A program made the position numbers and the translations under genes. A DNA stretch of 64,000 bases, from positions 10,001 through 74,000 of the forward strand of contig JAXIVH010000087.1 of the NCBI GenBank assembly GCA_036785325.1, given 5' to 3'. The stretch comes from Urophycis tenuis (lineage: Eukaryota; Chordata; Actinopteri; Gadiformes; Phycidae). The notes under the pieces are model-generated. The model did no database searches. It saw nothing but the letters and a program-made list of their open reading frames with translations, and had not been told where the DNA came from. Shown here piece by piece: positions 1 through 12,155 of this stretch. How positions within the stretch are numbered: position 1 is the stretch's first letter; every line of letters starts with the position of its first letter.

Positions 1-166
1 TTTGGGGGGGGGGGGTTTCTGCACTCGAAACCCTGATTTCTCGTCTCCATGGAGACCCCACCGGTGTTAACTAACGGAACGCTCAGCGATCAGACCGAGA
101 CCACAACGCTGCGGACTGCTGGAGAAAAGTTCTTCTTTTGAAGTCTGCTACTCGTTCACCTGGTTC

Positions 167-640
167 CACACTGTCCTCACTCTACCCTGGACCCACACTC
201 CGCCCTAGACTGGAGCACTCTGTCCTCACTCTACCCTGGAACTGACCACTGTTTCTTCACTCTACCCTGGACCTGACCACTCTGTCCTCACTCTACCCTG
301 GACCTGACCACTCTGTCCTCACTCTACCCTGGAACTGACCACTGTTTCTTCACTCTACCCTGGACCTGACCACTCTATCCTCACTCTACCCTGGACCTGA
401 CCACTCTGTCCTCACTCTACCCTGGACCTGACCACTCTGCCCTCACTCTACCCTGGACCTGACCACTCTGTCCTCACTCTACCCTGGACCTGACCACTCT
501 GTCCTCACTCTACTCTGGACCTGACCACTCTGTCCTCACTCTACGCTGGACCTGACCACTCTGTCCTCACTCTATCCTGGACCTGACCACTCTGTCCTCA
601 CTCTATCCTGGACCCGATCACTCTGTCCTCACTCTCTCCT
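167..640. repeat. 31-bp minisatellite
   Basis: About 15 units of 'ggacctgaccactctgtcct' plus 'cactctaccct', with point variants. Inside an anks1a intron. Confidence 0.92.
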
Positions 641-714
641 CTCTGCCACCCATCTGGCCCTCACGCTCTCCATTACTCATCTCTCTCTCTCTTCCCAATC
701 CCTTTAAAGGGTAA

Positions 715-889
715 AGGGGGCATTTAGCAGACACTTATGTCCAAAGCGACTTACAATCAGTACATGTGTGGGGTTCGACATGTGGACAGTTGGAGGAGGA
801 GGGGGATCAAGGGGATCGAACCGCCGACCCTACGGTTAGTGGACGACCCGCTGTGTCCACCCGCTCTACCCACTGAGCTACTGCCGCCC
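715..889 (-). mobile_element. tRNA-derived SINE with L2/HpaI-type tail
   Basis: On the minus strand it starts with an A box (TAGCTCAGTGGG), then a B box (GGTTCGATCCC), and ends with the teleost tail gtaagtcgctttgg...tgtctgctaaatg. Near complete. Confidence 0.8.
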
Positions 890-1394
890 TCTACTATCTG
901 TCTGTCCCCTCTGTCTTTCTCTCTCTCTCATCTCTCTTTCATCTGCTCTCACTCAGTCTCTTCTCTCCCATGACTCCCCCTCTCCTCTCTCTGACTCTCT
1001 CCTCTCTCCCCCGATGCCTTGTGTTCCCTCCCTAAACTCCCCCACACCACCCGGTCCTTAATGTTATCTGATAAACACTGTTCTCCTGGAAAAATGGATA
1101 CCTGATATAAAATCTTGAACATTAAAACTAAAAGTACCTATTCATCATCGCAACCTGGTCCAAGAAACGAAGTTGGCAGAGCTAAAATGTGCTGATGGTC
1201 CAGTTTCAGTTTGGCCCAATGCCCACGGTCGAAAATAGGAAAAAACTAAAATAAACATATCATTGAACTGATAGTGTTGCATACTAAAGACTGAAGATTT
1301 TTAGTCAAATATCTTGCAAGGGTAAACAAACAAGTCAAATGAAGCTCAGTGCTATGAGGCCCAGACACTCCTCAAGATAAGTAGCGCTGTGAGG

Positions 1395-1500
1395 ATGACA
1401 GTGGTGGTGCGGGTTCCAGAGAGGACTGGGACTCGAACCAAGCCCCCAGCCTCCGTCGATGAACAGATAGGGCATTTAATACAGCAAGTCGCCGCGCTAT
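1395..1500 (-). mobile_element. degenerate tRNA-like SINE fragment
   Basis: The minus strand shows a B-box-like GGTTCGAGTCCC and a weak head. No clear tail. Low confidence. Confidence 0.3.
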
Positions 1501-2124
1501 TAGAAACCGCATTAAACTTTACGGTGTATACTTAGCAAGAGTTACAGAATGGGGGATTTGGGAACAGGTGTTTGCCCCGCAGGCCCGTGGACCTGAAACA
1601 TGGAGGATAATTACACACTTTATATTCCTCTGCTGTAGAAGAAGAACCCACCGCTTGGGAGAGGTTACGTGGCTTTCAGGCGGGGGTGGCAGAAGAACCC
1701 AGATATACTAGATATATTAATAGTGTTTCTTAGATACATAAATAAACATGAATGTGCAGATGCTGACTCGTTGATTAGCAGGTTAGGAGTCAGGGGGTAT
1801 TTTGCTGAAGGTCTTCAGGTAGACCGGGGTTCGAGCCCAGCATGCTCCCGCTGGGAGGTGCACACACACACACACACACATATAGAGTCTGCTGTGCCTT
1901 GTTTTGCAGCCCCATCCGGTCACACTGAGGGCTCTATGTGTTCATTCTGACCTGTCCGCTTTGTGTGTAGAATAGTGTTCATGTGCGTGCCTCCAGGGAT
2001 CTGACAGAGTGGACAGCAGAGGGGTTTGAAATAGAGAGAGAATGAGAGGATGACATGCTTCCCAGGACCGCAGGTCTGACTTGAACCTGGGTGGCTGGTG
2101 AAGGTATCCTGGCCTCATGGGTCG

Positions 2125-2330
2125 CCCACCAGCAGGCTGAGCAGGAGCTCCATGTGATGACTCCTGCACCAGCAGGCTGAGCAGGAGCCACATGTGATGA
2201 CTCCTGCACCAGCAGGCTGGGCAGGAGCTCCATGTGATGACTCCTGCACCAGCAGGCTGAGCAGGAGCCACATGTGATGACTCCTGCACCAGCAGGCTGA
2301 GCAGCAGCTCCATGTGATGACTGCTTCCTG
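2125..2330. repeat. 40-bp minisatellite against an anks1a acceptor
   Basis: Five units of 'ctcctgcaccagcaggctga' plus 'gcaggagc(t/c)(c/a)catgtgatga'. The array stops within 20 bp of the acceptor at 2346. Confidence 0.92.
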
Positions 2331-2346
2331 TTCTCGGGCTCCTCAG

Positions 2347-2484
2347 GACCGGCAGAGCGAGCGTCACAAAGAGCCGCGAGTGAACCTGCGCCCGCCCAGT
2401 AACTCTGCGACCTACGCCACCGTCTCCGCCTGGCACCACCACCCTGACAAGCTCATCCTGGACTCCTGCGGCTACGAGGCCACC
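2347..2484 (+). CDS. anks1a: anks1a exon (PTB start)
   Basis: Acceptor ctcctcag precedes 2347 and donor GTAAGT follows 2484. It encodes 46 residues from DRQSERHKEP to SCGYEAT. The acceptor lies directly after a 40-bp tandem repeat. The last residue is Thr where human ANKS1A has Asn. Confidence 0.9.
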
Positions 2485-3722
2485 GTAAGTGTCCCGCCTG
2501 CCCCAGGGCAGCGCCAGCGTACCGGCCACTTCAAAGTGAGTCCACTTGTGACATCACAAATGGCCGTGTGTCCCCCCCTGCCCCCAGATGGATGATGAAT
2601 GGCGTGATCGAGTCCCCAGTCACCTCCCCGTTGGACGGTGCTCCAGCTGTGAGGCTGCAGCTGGTCTATCCATCATGCCTCGCTTATCATACAACATCAT
2701 ACATCTCCCACTTGTGATGTCAGAAGTTGCAGTGTGATGGCTGGCCGGCCGTGCACCAGCCCTGAGGCGGGCGCGGGATCGATCCTTCATACATCTGGGT
2801 TGACACTGCCACTTGTGATGTCACAAGTGGATAGATTTTGGAAAAGGCTGCTAAAATAGAGAGCTAAAAATGGCAAGAACATGGCTGATGTATTGTGAGG
2901 CGCATGAGTCACTGTTCAGTATCTGGCTATACATAGTGTGTGACTCATGCAGCAGGACACGGCTACGCCGGCTTCTCCGAGATGAGATGCTTTCAAAAGA
3001 ATGATGTGTATTTAGTCTGATTACAGGCAACAGATTCCCTTCCGTGCTGCAAAATTAAGTATTTAGGATAATCGAATAAGAGGATAGCATGTGGAACACC
3101 CATGAATTAAACCCATTCTGCTGTTGAAAGGATTGCTACGGTACGGTTGCTGGTTGATGATCAGTTTGTTAAAGATTAGGATGAGGCTGAACCTCCAAGT
3201 CACCTGGGTGTGTTCTGTGTCTTGTTCTCGGTCCAGTACCTCGGGTCCATGATCATCAGGGATCTGCGTGGGATCGAGTCCACCCAGGACGCCTGCGCCA
3301 AGATCAGGGTGAGCGCTGACCGTTGTCACCTCACCGCTAGCCTGCCGGCTCCGCTCCAGAACCTTCCTCTGTGCCCTCCTCCCTGCCGCTGCATGGTGGT
3401 TCACCTGCTCCAGAGGTTCCCCTGAGCTCCCCTGAGCAGCTCCGCTGTCTCCCCACTGGACCGCTAACTGATACTGTCAAGACAGGTTTTGGAGGGCAGC
3501 CATTGTTGTGAAACATGATAGTGATGGAGCCGCGTTCCCCAGAAAGTCGTTGCATCCTTGTGGCCAAGAGAGCAGCAGGAACTCTATCCTCCTGGTGTAT
3601 TAATATTTCACCTCATTTGTTTTGTGCTAGAAATCAAAGGACTCCAAGAAAGGTCCAGTGGTTATATTATCTATCACGTACAGAGGGGTCAAGTTCATCG
3701 ACGCCGCAAGCAAGGTAACAAG

Positions 3723-3796
<74 letters not shown>

Positions 3797-5068
3797 TGTG
3801 TGTGTCTGTATCTGTCTACCTCTGTCTCTATTGATCCCCCTTCTCAAATCAGACAGTGCTGTAGATATCTTCCTCTGCCTGTAAAGACCAGTCTAACAAC
3901 CCTCTTGTTGGCCCCTCCCCTCCGTCTCCTCATTGGCTGCGGCTGAAGACCATCGTGGCGGAGCATGAGATCAGAAACATCTCGTGTGCGGCCCAGGACC
4001 CAGATGACCTGCGCAGCTTTGCTTACATCACCAAGGACCTGAAGAGTGGACACCACTTCTGCCACGTCTTCAGCACCGTGGAGGTGGTGAGTTCAGCCCG
4101 CCTTCTCTCCATACAAGCAAGCCTATTGGCCGGGCGTCTTCATTCAAGCAAGCCTATTGGCCAGTTGCCCTATCAGCCTATTGGTTAGTTTGCAATTCTG
4201 TTCAAATGTTGGCCAGTTGTCTTCATTACGGTGAACCTGTAGGCCAGTTTCTGGAGACAGCAGTGCATTCTTGTCCAGGTTTCACTTTGCAAATCATCAA
4301 TAATGTTTCAGAATGTCACATGCCAGGAACCAAGGTCACCTTTTCAAGATTGAAACAAAGACCTCAGTCTCAAACATGTGATGCCGGTCAAATTACATTA
4401 CCACTTGAAATAGCTTCTGTCTTGGCCTAAACCTGGTCCTCGATGAGAGGGTGAATTCATAACTCATCGTAGTACAGAAGACAACAACCCCCGCCAACCC
4501 CCCCTCCCCCTGCCACCCACTCTCTCTGCTGGGGGGGCACACTGCCATTTAGCCTGGCATGCCCACATGCAGACCCAGCTGTGCAAAATTGCCATGTTGG
4601 AGTTAATGAAATTATATATTTGCTTCAACGCTTGTCACTCCTGTTTTATTCGTTATTATACCCCAGAAAACAGCGCAGAACGCCAGCTTAACATGAGGTT
4701 ATTCCTCAGGGCTACTAGGCGAGAATGTCTGACACAGCTACATTTATGAGTTACTCTGTCTGTCTGTTAGCGAAACTTAGGCCTGAATTGGAGGCAGAAT
4801 ATATCGCCAGTTAGCCTCTGGCTAGCAATACGGGATGTGTGAAGGGGAAATGGATTATCACACCAGAGAGAACCCAAAATAAGATGTGTGAGAGAATGAG
4901 CGAGTAGGTGAGTGAGTGAGTGAGTGAGTGAGTGAGTGAGTGAGTGAGTGAGTGAGTGAGCGAGTGAGTGAGTGTGCATGTGAACTTTTTGGGTAATATC
5001 TTCATTGTTGAAAGCACTCTGGACAAAAGGGGTTAGGTGAATTAATGAAATGGAAAAAAGAAAGAATG

Positions 5069-5146
<78 letters not shown>

Positions 5147-5158
5147 GAATACAAAAAA

Positions 5159-5217
<59 letters not shown>

Positions 5218-8200
5218 ATCTTTATTGAACCAGAGTCCCATTGAGATTAAGAGTCTCTTTCTCAAGGAGACCTGGTCAACACAGGTAGCAGCATAAATAA
5301 TAAACACATACTTTACACACGGAAAAGCCCACAGAAACAAAGTTATAAAGACCTAAAAAAAACAAGCATAGGAAACACAGATTTCAGTTTAAGGACTCTG
5401 ATTCTCATTCATTCGTTTTTTTATTTAAAAGCACTTAGCAAGATAAATTGAGTTTCAAGTCACTCTGCAACATATTCCATGCCCAGGGTGTAGAACAGTT
5501 GAAGGCCCTGGACATGATCTTCTGTGAGAACGTCCTACAGCATCACCTGAACTCACCCCATCCATGCCCTCACTAATGTGTTGAACTTGAACCCACGTCG
5601 ACCAATCAAACAGCAGAAGATCTTTTCCACTGATGCTCCCCTGACTGTGCTTGCAGACCCAGACCTATGAGATCATCCTGACGCTGGGACAGGCATTTGA
5701 GGTGGCCTATCAGCTGGCCGTGCAGTCCAGGGCCAGACAGTATGTCCCGCCTTTGTCTCTGGGCTCGGAGGTCATCGAGACCAAAGCCAGCAGACCCGTG
5801 TCTCAGTCCTGGAACAGCATGCGGAGGTCCACAGTGAGTACCAGACGGATCAGAACCAGCCTGCTGGGTCCAGTCCTCCATAGTCCTTTGCTATTAAAGC
5901 CTCTACTATTCAAACACTTTAATCCAATGATTTGGATTAAAGTGATTAAATAGAGTTGTTAACCTTCATGTGCCATCTTGTCCAAAGAGCGCTGTGAGAA
6001 CAGTCATACTGTAGTCTAGCTGTTGGTTCCACTCCTAACTGAAAGGTTCTGGGTTCAAATCCCAATTTTCACAGTCTACCTGTAGGCATTCATGAGCAGG
6101 ATGCCTTTCCCCTGTTCCTGGCCCCTAATCAGTGTATAGATAGAACAGAAATAATCCACTGTGGGTCACTTTGGAGCATCTGATGAATAGTAAGTACAAC
6201 AGATGGAACCAGAGTGTTGCACAGTCTTTTTTCCTAGCTTGTCACTCATTCAGACTCTTTTTTCCAAAGTGACTTGCAGTGGAAGACTTTAGCTACAACA
6301 GGGTTGTTAGAGAGCAGTGGAGGCAGGATGCCCTCGGGCAGCCCGGAACCCGAGGCCGGGACCCGAGGCCGGGACCCGAGGCCGGGACCCGAGGCCGGGC
6401 CGCCCTGGCGGTGAGCGCGCGGCGAGCCGGGCGTCACGGGACCTTCTGACGACTCGTGGGGCGCTGCGACGGCGTGTGCAGGAAAACTGATGACTCACTG
6501 CTTTGCTACAAATGTCAGCAAGCTAACCTCCCCCCCCCCTAGAGCTTTGACTCACCCGTATCAGGGAGCAGAGTGTGACTCCCCCGCCAGCGTGCGCCCA
6601 GCGTGGGGACCGCGGGGCCGTGACAAACGCTCACTAATGTTTGGCGTCCCTCGGCCGCGCGGTGACCGGCCCCGCGGCCCATCTGCTCGAGCCGTGCTGC
6701 TGATTTATTTTGGGCGGCCTGACGACCGCCGGCCCCATGGCCGTGTACAGCGGGGCCGGGCCTGCGGGGCCGCAAATCAAAGCCTTTATTACCCAGCGCA
6801 GCCCCGCGTGACGCGCCCCGCGCAGCCCCGCGCAGCCCCACCGCTGGCACCCAAATAATAAACAACGCGCCGGTCGCTGGGGCGACGGCTCCGCCACAGA
6901 GGGTCCGCGGACCCCCAGCCCGTTGGATCAGATCGAGCGTCTCGGGGGGGGGGTCACTGGATGCGCGGGCCGTGGGTTTAAGTGAGATGGATCTACCGAA
7001 TGACAAGCTGCACACATCCCAGCAGCACAGTGTGCATTGAATGCATTTAAATATGTCTGTCCATCTTCTGTCTCCCCTACCTACTGACGCTCTCTGTCTC
7101 TAATGACCCCTCTGACTAACTCCCCCCACCTCTCTCTTACTGTCTATCTGACTCTCTCTAATGATCTGTCTCTCAACTCTCCCCCCCCCCCCTCTCTGTT
7201 TTAACATGTCTCTGTCGTGGCCCCCCCGGCCCCCCCGGCCCCCCAGGCTGCCCCTGTGCTGGAGTGCCGCTGCTGTTACTGTCACACGTGTACTAGCCAC
7301 CGCGCCTCCCTCCTCCCACTGCACCCCGTTAGCCCAGGAGTCCAGGTCCTGCTCTCTCTTCCTCCCCCATCGCCCCCCCCCCCCGTCCGTGTGCACGCCG
7401 CATCCCCCACACAGCCTCCCCCCCTCCCCCATCCTCCCCCGGTCAGCCGTGCCGCAGTGGAATTGATCCGCTCTTGTTTAATATCTCCCGCCTCGCCTCC
7501 CTCCCTCCCTCCCTCCCTCCTCCCTCCTCCCCCCATCTCTCACACCGCAGCACCGGCCTCACGCACGCCGGTTCAGACAACAGAGACGGCTCGGATGTTT
7601 GGGGTCCACTCATTGTTCCTTTGTTTGTTCTCCATCCCCGGGATTCTTCTGGTGAATGTCTGGGTGCCTCTGTCCTCGCCGGGCCACCGGAGGTTCTGGT
7701 TCTGCAGGGCAGCGGGCTGGACTCCAGCAGCTGGCTGATGAAACTGATTCTTTTCTTTAAGGTTTTTAAATGGAGACTAGCTCCAGACACAGAGAGAAGG
7801 ACAGACTTGAAAGGGGCCCTATTTTGTCATATTGATGATCCATTATGAGCCATTTCAAAATCTATCCCTTTGTGACATCACAATGTGGGAGTATCCAACC
7901 GGCAGGAGTTGGAGTTGATTGGTGGGCTGTATCGATCCCTTCCTGTCAGTTGGATACTCCCACATTGTGATGTCACAACGTGGGAGTATCACAAAGAGCT
8001 GATTGGTGGATTGTATCAACCGCTACACTGGAGTTCATCTGTCCGTCACTGAGTGACCTCTCCCGCTTGTGATGTCACAAGTGGGACTTTGAAAGGGCTG
8101 GTAATGGCTCATTGACAGAGAAAGAGGGGCCCTTTGATCAGTAGTATACTTGCTCTTCCATTGTCCACACGGCACAACACTCCTCCATGCTCGTTCAGTT

Positions 8201-8782
8201 TCTCTCAGCACAGCATCTGTCTCTGTCCCCCCGGCCAGCCCCCCCCCCCCCCCCCCCCCCAGACTGTCTGCTTGTGAGGGCGCCGCCGGCGTCCCGGGGG
8301 CTCATCTGTGTGTCCGGCTCATCCTGTCCTTTGCGTTGCTTGGTTCCGTCTTCGACCCGTCGCCCCCCCACCCCATCCCCCCGGCGGGGGGCTTTGGCTG
8401 CTGCTCTATGGTGCTTGTTGTGTGGCGGCGCTTTGGGCCCCGCCCCCGAGCACGCTCAGTGTGTCTGTCAGCCGCCCTCCATCTTGTGGACCCCCACCCC
8501 CCCACCGCCCCCCCCCCCCTACACACACACACACACCCTGCAAAAAAAAAAAGATCTGCCGGCCCCCCAGCAGCGGACGCTGTGTCTCCTCTCCTCCCAG
8601 AGGGTTCGATGGCCGCCGGTCTCACGCCCTCCTCTCCCCCCCCTCCCCCCCCCTCCCCCCGGCAGATTGAGCCCCTGGAGCTGGACCCCGAGTCCTTCGG
8701 CAGCACCTCCTGGCTCTTCCACCCGAGGGACGCCGCCCGGCCGCGGCCCGCCAGCACCAAGTACGAGACCACCATATTCTGA
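2347..8782 (+). CDS. anks1a: ANKS1A (Odin)-type ankyrin/SAM/PTB adaptor, C-terminal six exons
   Basis: Six exons join in phase: 2347-2484, 3237-3308, 3631-3714, 3949-4086, 5657-5833 and 8666-8782. They encode 241 residues plus stop. All junctions are phase 0 with AG/GT borders. The product is the C-terminal phosphotyrosine-binding (PTB) domain: it starts near HPDKLILDSCGYEA, continues through DLRGIESTQDACAKIR, VAEHEIRNISCAAQDP and YEIILTLGQAFEVAYQLA, and ends KYETTIF, the family C-terminus. HVFSTVEV and EVIETK fit ANKS1A better than ANKS1B, and the tcp11 neighbour agrees. Known role of the family: cytoplasmic adaptors whose ankyrin and SAM parts (outside this window) and PTB domain couple Eph and other receptor tyrosine kinases to signalling. 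The gene is partial only because of the window edge; no break is seen. Confidence 0.93.
2530..2870. mobile_element. diverged relative of the 7.8-kb palindromic element
   Basis: Shares cacttgtgatgtcacaagtg and the following ttttggaaaaggctg-like block with the element at 7809-8138. Ends are not clear. Confidence 0.35.
3237..3308 (+). CDS. anks1a: anks1a exon (PTB, YLGSMIIRDLRG)
   Basis: Acceptor ggtccag, donor GTGAGC. It encodes 24 residues, YLGSM to AKIR, nearly invariant in the family. Confidence 0.93.
3631..3714 (+). CDS. anks1a: anks1a exon (PTB, YRGVKFIDAASK)
   Basis: Acceptor ttgtgctag, donor GTAACA. It encodes 28 residues covering ILSITYRGVKFIDAASK. A (GT)n tract begins 13 bp after the donor. 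Confidence 0.92.
3728..3812. repeat. (GT)n microsatellite
   Basis: Starts 13 bp after the anks1a exon donor at 3715. Confidence 0.95.
3949..4086 (+). CDS. anks1a: anks1a exon (PTB core)
   Basis: The acceptor is ggctgaag and the donor GTGAGT. It encodes 46 residues from TIVAEHEIRNIS to HVFSTVEV, the most conserved part of the PTB domain. Confidence 0.94.
4897..4976. repeat. (GTGA)n microsatellite
   Basis: About 17 units of gtga/gtgag in an anks1a intron. Confidence 0.9.
5072..5215. repeat. (GT)n followed by (AT)n
   Basis: Two dinucleotide tracts separated by about 18 bp. Confidence 0.95.
5213..5560 (-). mobile_element. retroelement 3'-end-like sequence
   Basis: On the minus strand it reads gagactcttaatctcaatg then ggactctggttcaataaag, ending in an AT microsatellite. 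This matches the 3' end phrase of a widespread teleost LINE. The family name is not certain. Confidence 0.5.
5657..5833 (+). CDS. anks1a: anks1a exon (PTB C-terminal helix and linker)
   Basis: Acceptor tgcttgcag, donor GTGAGT. It encodes 59 residues: TQTYEIILTLGQAFEVAYQL is the PTB C-terminal helix. SEVIETKASRPV matches the ANKS1A linker (EMIETKSSKPV in human). Confidence 0.92.
6007..6190 (+). mobile_element. tRNA-derived SINE, diverged
   Basis: B box gggttcaaatccc, followed by the SINE body phrase ctgtaggcattcatgagcag and a decayed tail. It lies between the last two anks1a exons. Confidence 0.6.
6344..6402. repeat. 13-bp GC-rich repeat
   Basis: Units of gaggccgggaccc, about four to five copies, in a CpG-rich block (6330-6960). 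Confidence 0.85.
7809..8138. mobile_element. palindromic MITE-like element with TGATGTCA motifs
   Basis: Ends gaaaggggccct and aggggccctttga form inverted ends followed by matching 'gagccatt' / 'aatggctc' blocks. Inside, ggagtatccaac is inverted as gttggatactcc, and the near-palindrome tgtgatgtcacaa occurs more than once. No coding capacity. It lies in the last anks1a intron. Confidence 0.5.
8666..8782 (+). CDS. anks1a: anks1a terminal coding exon
   Basis: A C-rich tract ending ggcag precedes it; the stop TGA is at 8780-8782. It encodes 38 residues from IEPLELDPESF to STKYETTIF. Human ANKS1A has an equivalent exon starting LEPPD and ending NYETTIF. Confidence 0.92.
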   Translation: MEPLELDPESFGSTSWLFHPRDAARPRPASTKYETTIF

Positions 8783-8924
8783 GACGCCGTGACCCGGACC
8801 CCTCGGCCCCCCCCCCACCCCCCACCCCCAGTCCGACACCCCCCTCTCAGCCCCCCCTCCCCCCTGTCCTGTAGCCCGCCCACCAACCCGCCCCAAGCAA
8901 ACCCCTAGTTTATTACACTGTCGG

Positions 8925-9000
8925 ACACACACACTGACACACACACACACTGACAGACACAGACACACACACACACACAGACACACACACATACACACAC

Positions 9001-9064
<64 letters not shown>
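8925..9064. repeat. (CA)n, interrupted
   Basis: CA repeats broken by tgacaca and ataca units, just after the anks1a stop codon. Confidence 0.93.
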
Positions 9065-9352
9065 ACACACGCACCATGAGCCCTGTGCCTTTCTCACTGT
9101 GATGGTATAGCGCCCCCCCACCCCCCCCCAACCCACACCCTCCCACTGCCCAAGCCCCTCCCACCCCTGCCAGGCAGACACCCCACCCCCACCCTGTTGC
9201 TGCTGCAGCCTATGGCGGAGCCAGGATTGGCTGATCCCGGACTGGACTCACTTCCCATTGGTCCTGCCTTCTCAACTAAACTGCCTCCTCTTCCTCCTCT
9301 TCCTCCTGACAACTTGCATCCAACCCCATGATAGTTTCCCAGAGGTTAACTT

Positions 9353-9371
9353 TCTATTATTATTATTATTA

Positions 9372-9415
<44 letters not shown>
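9353..9415. repeat. (TTA)n microsatellite
   Basis: About 20 tta/ttattat units with one c interruption. Confidence 0.95.
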
Positions 9416-9983
9416 GTGTTATCACTTATTTTCTATATTTTTCCAATTGTTTATCCCTTCTCAAGAAGAAGCATGTCATTTTCTGTTGTATTAACATCAA
9501 AAAGACTTGAGAGTTCATTTTCAAACATAATACATGAAACATTTGGTTTCCATGTTCAGTTGGTTACCCTCAAAAATCAAATTTGGAATCACATACATTT
9601 TTAAATCAACCAATACATAACATAACATACCAAACAAACACACACACACACACAACATGTCTCTACGTTAGAAGCATGCTTGTTGTTTTTTTTTTACCCT
9701 TTTCTGAAATGCTTTATCTGCCCCCCGTTTGGTTTGCGTTGGTTGGGTATTTAAGTTCTTTCCTTTGTGTGTTCTGTAGCGTGTCCTGTCTTACCAGACA
9801 CGTTCCACTGTGACGCTCGCGGAGTGCTGCCTCACTCCCGGGCCGGACGGACGCTAGCCGCAGAGAGCAGCCACATGCAGCAAACTCAAACTCTTTTCTA
9901 CGCATTTGTACAGTAGCAAAACACGTCGGATCGCAAAGCAGGGATCCACCAATGATGTCTGGAACCAAACGGACCAAGAACTG

Positions 9984-10022
<39 letters not shown>

Positions 10023-11200
10023 CACGCGCGCACACAGCGGACCTGTTTCCACTTCGTCTACCACGGACTTGTTGCCCTACTTGTTTTTGGGAGTCATTTC
10101 AGTTGGTCGTTTGCTTGCTCCAAGGGTCCGAGCGTACGGCGGGTGGTTCCCCTCTCCGTTGCCGACCAATCAGAGGTGCCGCCAGCCGTAGGTTCGGATC
10201 CCCGATTGGTGGGTGGGGGGGGGCGGGGTGCCGCCCACCATAGGCCCGTACCCTTGGACGTAGTCTGTCGCCATTTCAGTTCTCTATAATCAGCCGAGCT
10301 TCCCGCCCTCGCCGTCCCCGCTACGCCACGCCAAAACGCACGCCACTTCCCTCGCTTAAAAAGAAAAAGAAAACACACCGAAAAGACCCCGAGGCCCCGA
10401 GCCCCCGAGACCCCGAGCCCCCGACACCCCGAGACCCCGGGACCCGGGACCCGAGGCCCGGCACCGGCTCTGGACTGCGTAAATAAGGACTCTCCCCGGC
10501 GGGGTGGAGGTCTGGCTCCCCAGCCTGGGTGCCCCTGTGCCTCAGCATCACGTAGCCCTGAGAGACACCTCCAGTCTGTCACACTGTGTCCCCTCGCCCC
10601 ACACCTCCCCACCGTGCTCTCCTCGTGTTGCAAGTAGGACAGCTCCTCGTGACGCCGTGGGTTTGTCACGCTGATAGACCGCGGATTAGAGGACGGCTTT
10701 GGGAAGGCGATTATCCGATTAAGGGTAATTATTTATGAAGGGGAAAAGAAAATGACTTTGCCATCCTGTGGGTTATTTATGTAGCAGAGTTGTTTTTACA
10801 TGTCACTGATTTTTGGTAATGATCCACGCGGTGGAATATCCTACCTATACTTGTGTTTGAGCCTGGATGGCTGGAGAACCAAAGCAACCTGCTGCAGAAC
10901 CTCAGAGGTTCTGAAGGCCTCAGGGTGCTGCCGGCTGCAGCCCAGCAGAAAACCACGTTACACGGGAAAGTGTGTCACAGCAAAAAAAATATATATTTAA
11001 TAAACGACAATGAATTGGAATTAATTCTCCCCACGTTGTTGGAGCTAAATTTATCCGCCTGCGGTGAAAAAAACAGAAAAGAAATGCAAATCATTTTACC
11101 CCCCCACCCCCTCCCCCACCCCCTCCCCCTTCCCCCTCCCCCTCCCCCTCGCTATGAACCTGACGCCATTTTACTGACACTGTGACTCAGGGCGGTAGTC

Positions 11201-11275
11201 CAGAACACACACACGCTCTCACACACACACACAGGCTTTCTAACGCACACACACACACACACACATATGCTTTCT

Positions 11276-11314
<39 letters not shown>

Positions 11315-11431
11315 CAGTGGACACTGAGCACCCGGTGGGCCTCTGGATGAGCTGTTTATTATTGCTGTTTGTTTTGAACCTTGTCTCGTGACGCACGGTC
11401 CTCCAGTGTGCTGTAAACACACACCTTCACT

Positions 11432-11508
<77 letters not shown>

Positions 11509-11634
11509 ACACGCACAAACACACACACACACGCACACACACACACACACACACGCACACTCACGCACACACACGCACAAGCACACACACACACACACAC
11601 ACGCACACACACACACGCACACACACCCGTGCGC
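11201..11634. repeat. long interrupted (CA)n cluster
   Basis: Several CA blocks with cgca, aaca and tgct interruptions, and about 100 bp of unique sequence at 11310-11420. Confidence 0.93.
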
Positions 11635-11705
11635 GCGCGGGCGCGTCTCGTCTCCCGTGAGGCCCGCTGGGACGCGCTGCTGACATCACTGGCCGCTGTC
11701 CTTGG

Positions 11706-11850
11706 TTCTGTGTGGCGCCCAGAGGGAGATGTGGCGCTGGGCAGTCCACAGGGTTCTGTGTGGCGCTGGGTGGTCCATAGGGTTCTGTGTGGCGCTGGGT
11801 GGTCCACAGGGTTCTGTGTGGCGCTGGGCGGTCCAGAGGGTTCTGTCCAC
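11706..11850. repeat. 29-bp minisatellite
   Basis: About five units of 'ctgggtggtccacagggttc' plus 'tgtgtggcg'. Confidence 0.88.
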
Positions 11851-12149
11851 GTGGTGCTGGAGTTCCGTATGTCCGGACTGTCCCACAGCAGCTGTTTTCC
11901 ACAGGAGCCTGCATGAGTACTGAGCTGTGCCCCCTCCACTGAGCCCGTCCTGTGTCTCTACTGTGAGCCGCGTCCCCCCCCCGCTCTCCATTCACCTTAT
12001 TGATTATTGATTCCACTGCTCACCCCCCCCACCACCATCCACATCCACCCTCCCCCTCCACCCTAATGTCCCTATGAATGCCTCCCCCCCCCCATCCTGT
12101 CTCCCCCACATCTCACCCTCTTAACGTGTTGACGACATCCATGAAGCAG

Positions 12150-12155
12150 AATAAA
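12150..12155 (+). terminator. alternative AATAAA, candidate proximal anks1a polyA site
   Basis: AATAAA in plus orientation 3.4 kb after the anks1a stop codon. The downstream sequence is A/C-rich rather than GT-rich, so it is weaker than the site at 13788. Confidence 0.25.

Noticed and set aside
715..889. A genuine tRNA gene
   Set aside because: It has A and B boxes but does not fold as a full cloverleaf and is fused to a SINE tail.
8150..8792. 200-codon Pro-rich frames over the last anks1a exon
   Set aside because: They read through the C-rich intron; only 8666-8782 is exon, as shown by the acceptor and the family C-terminus.
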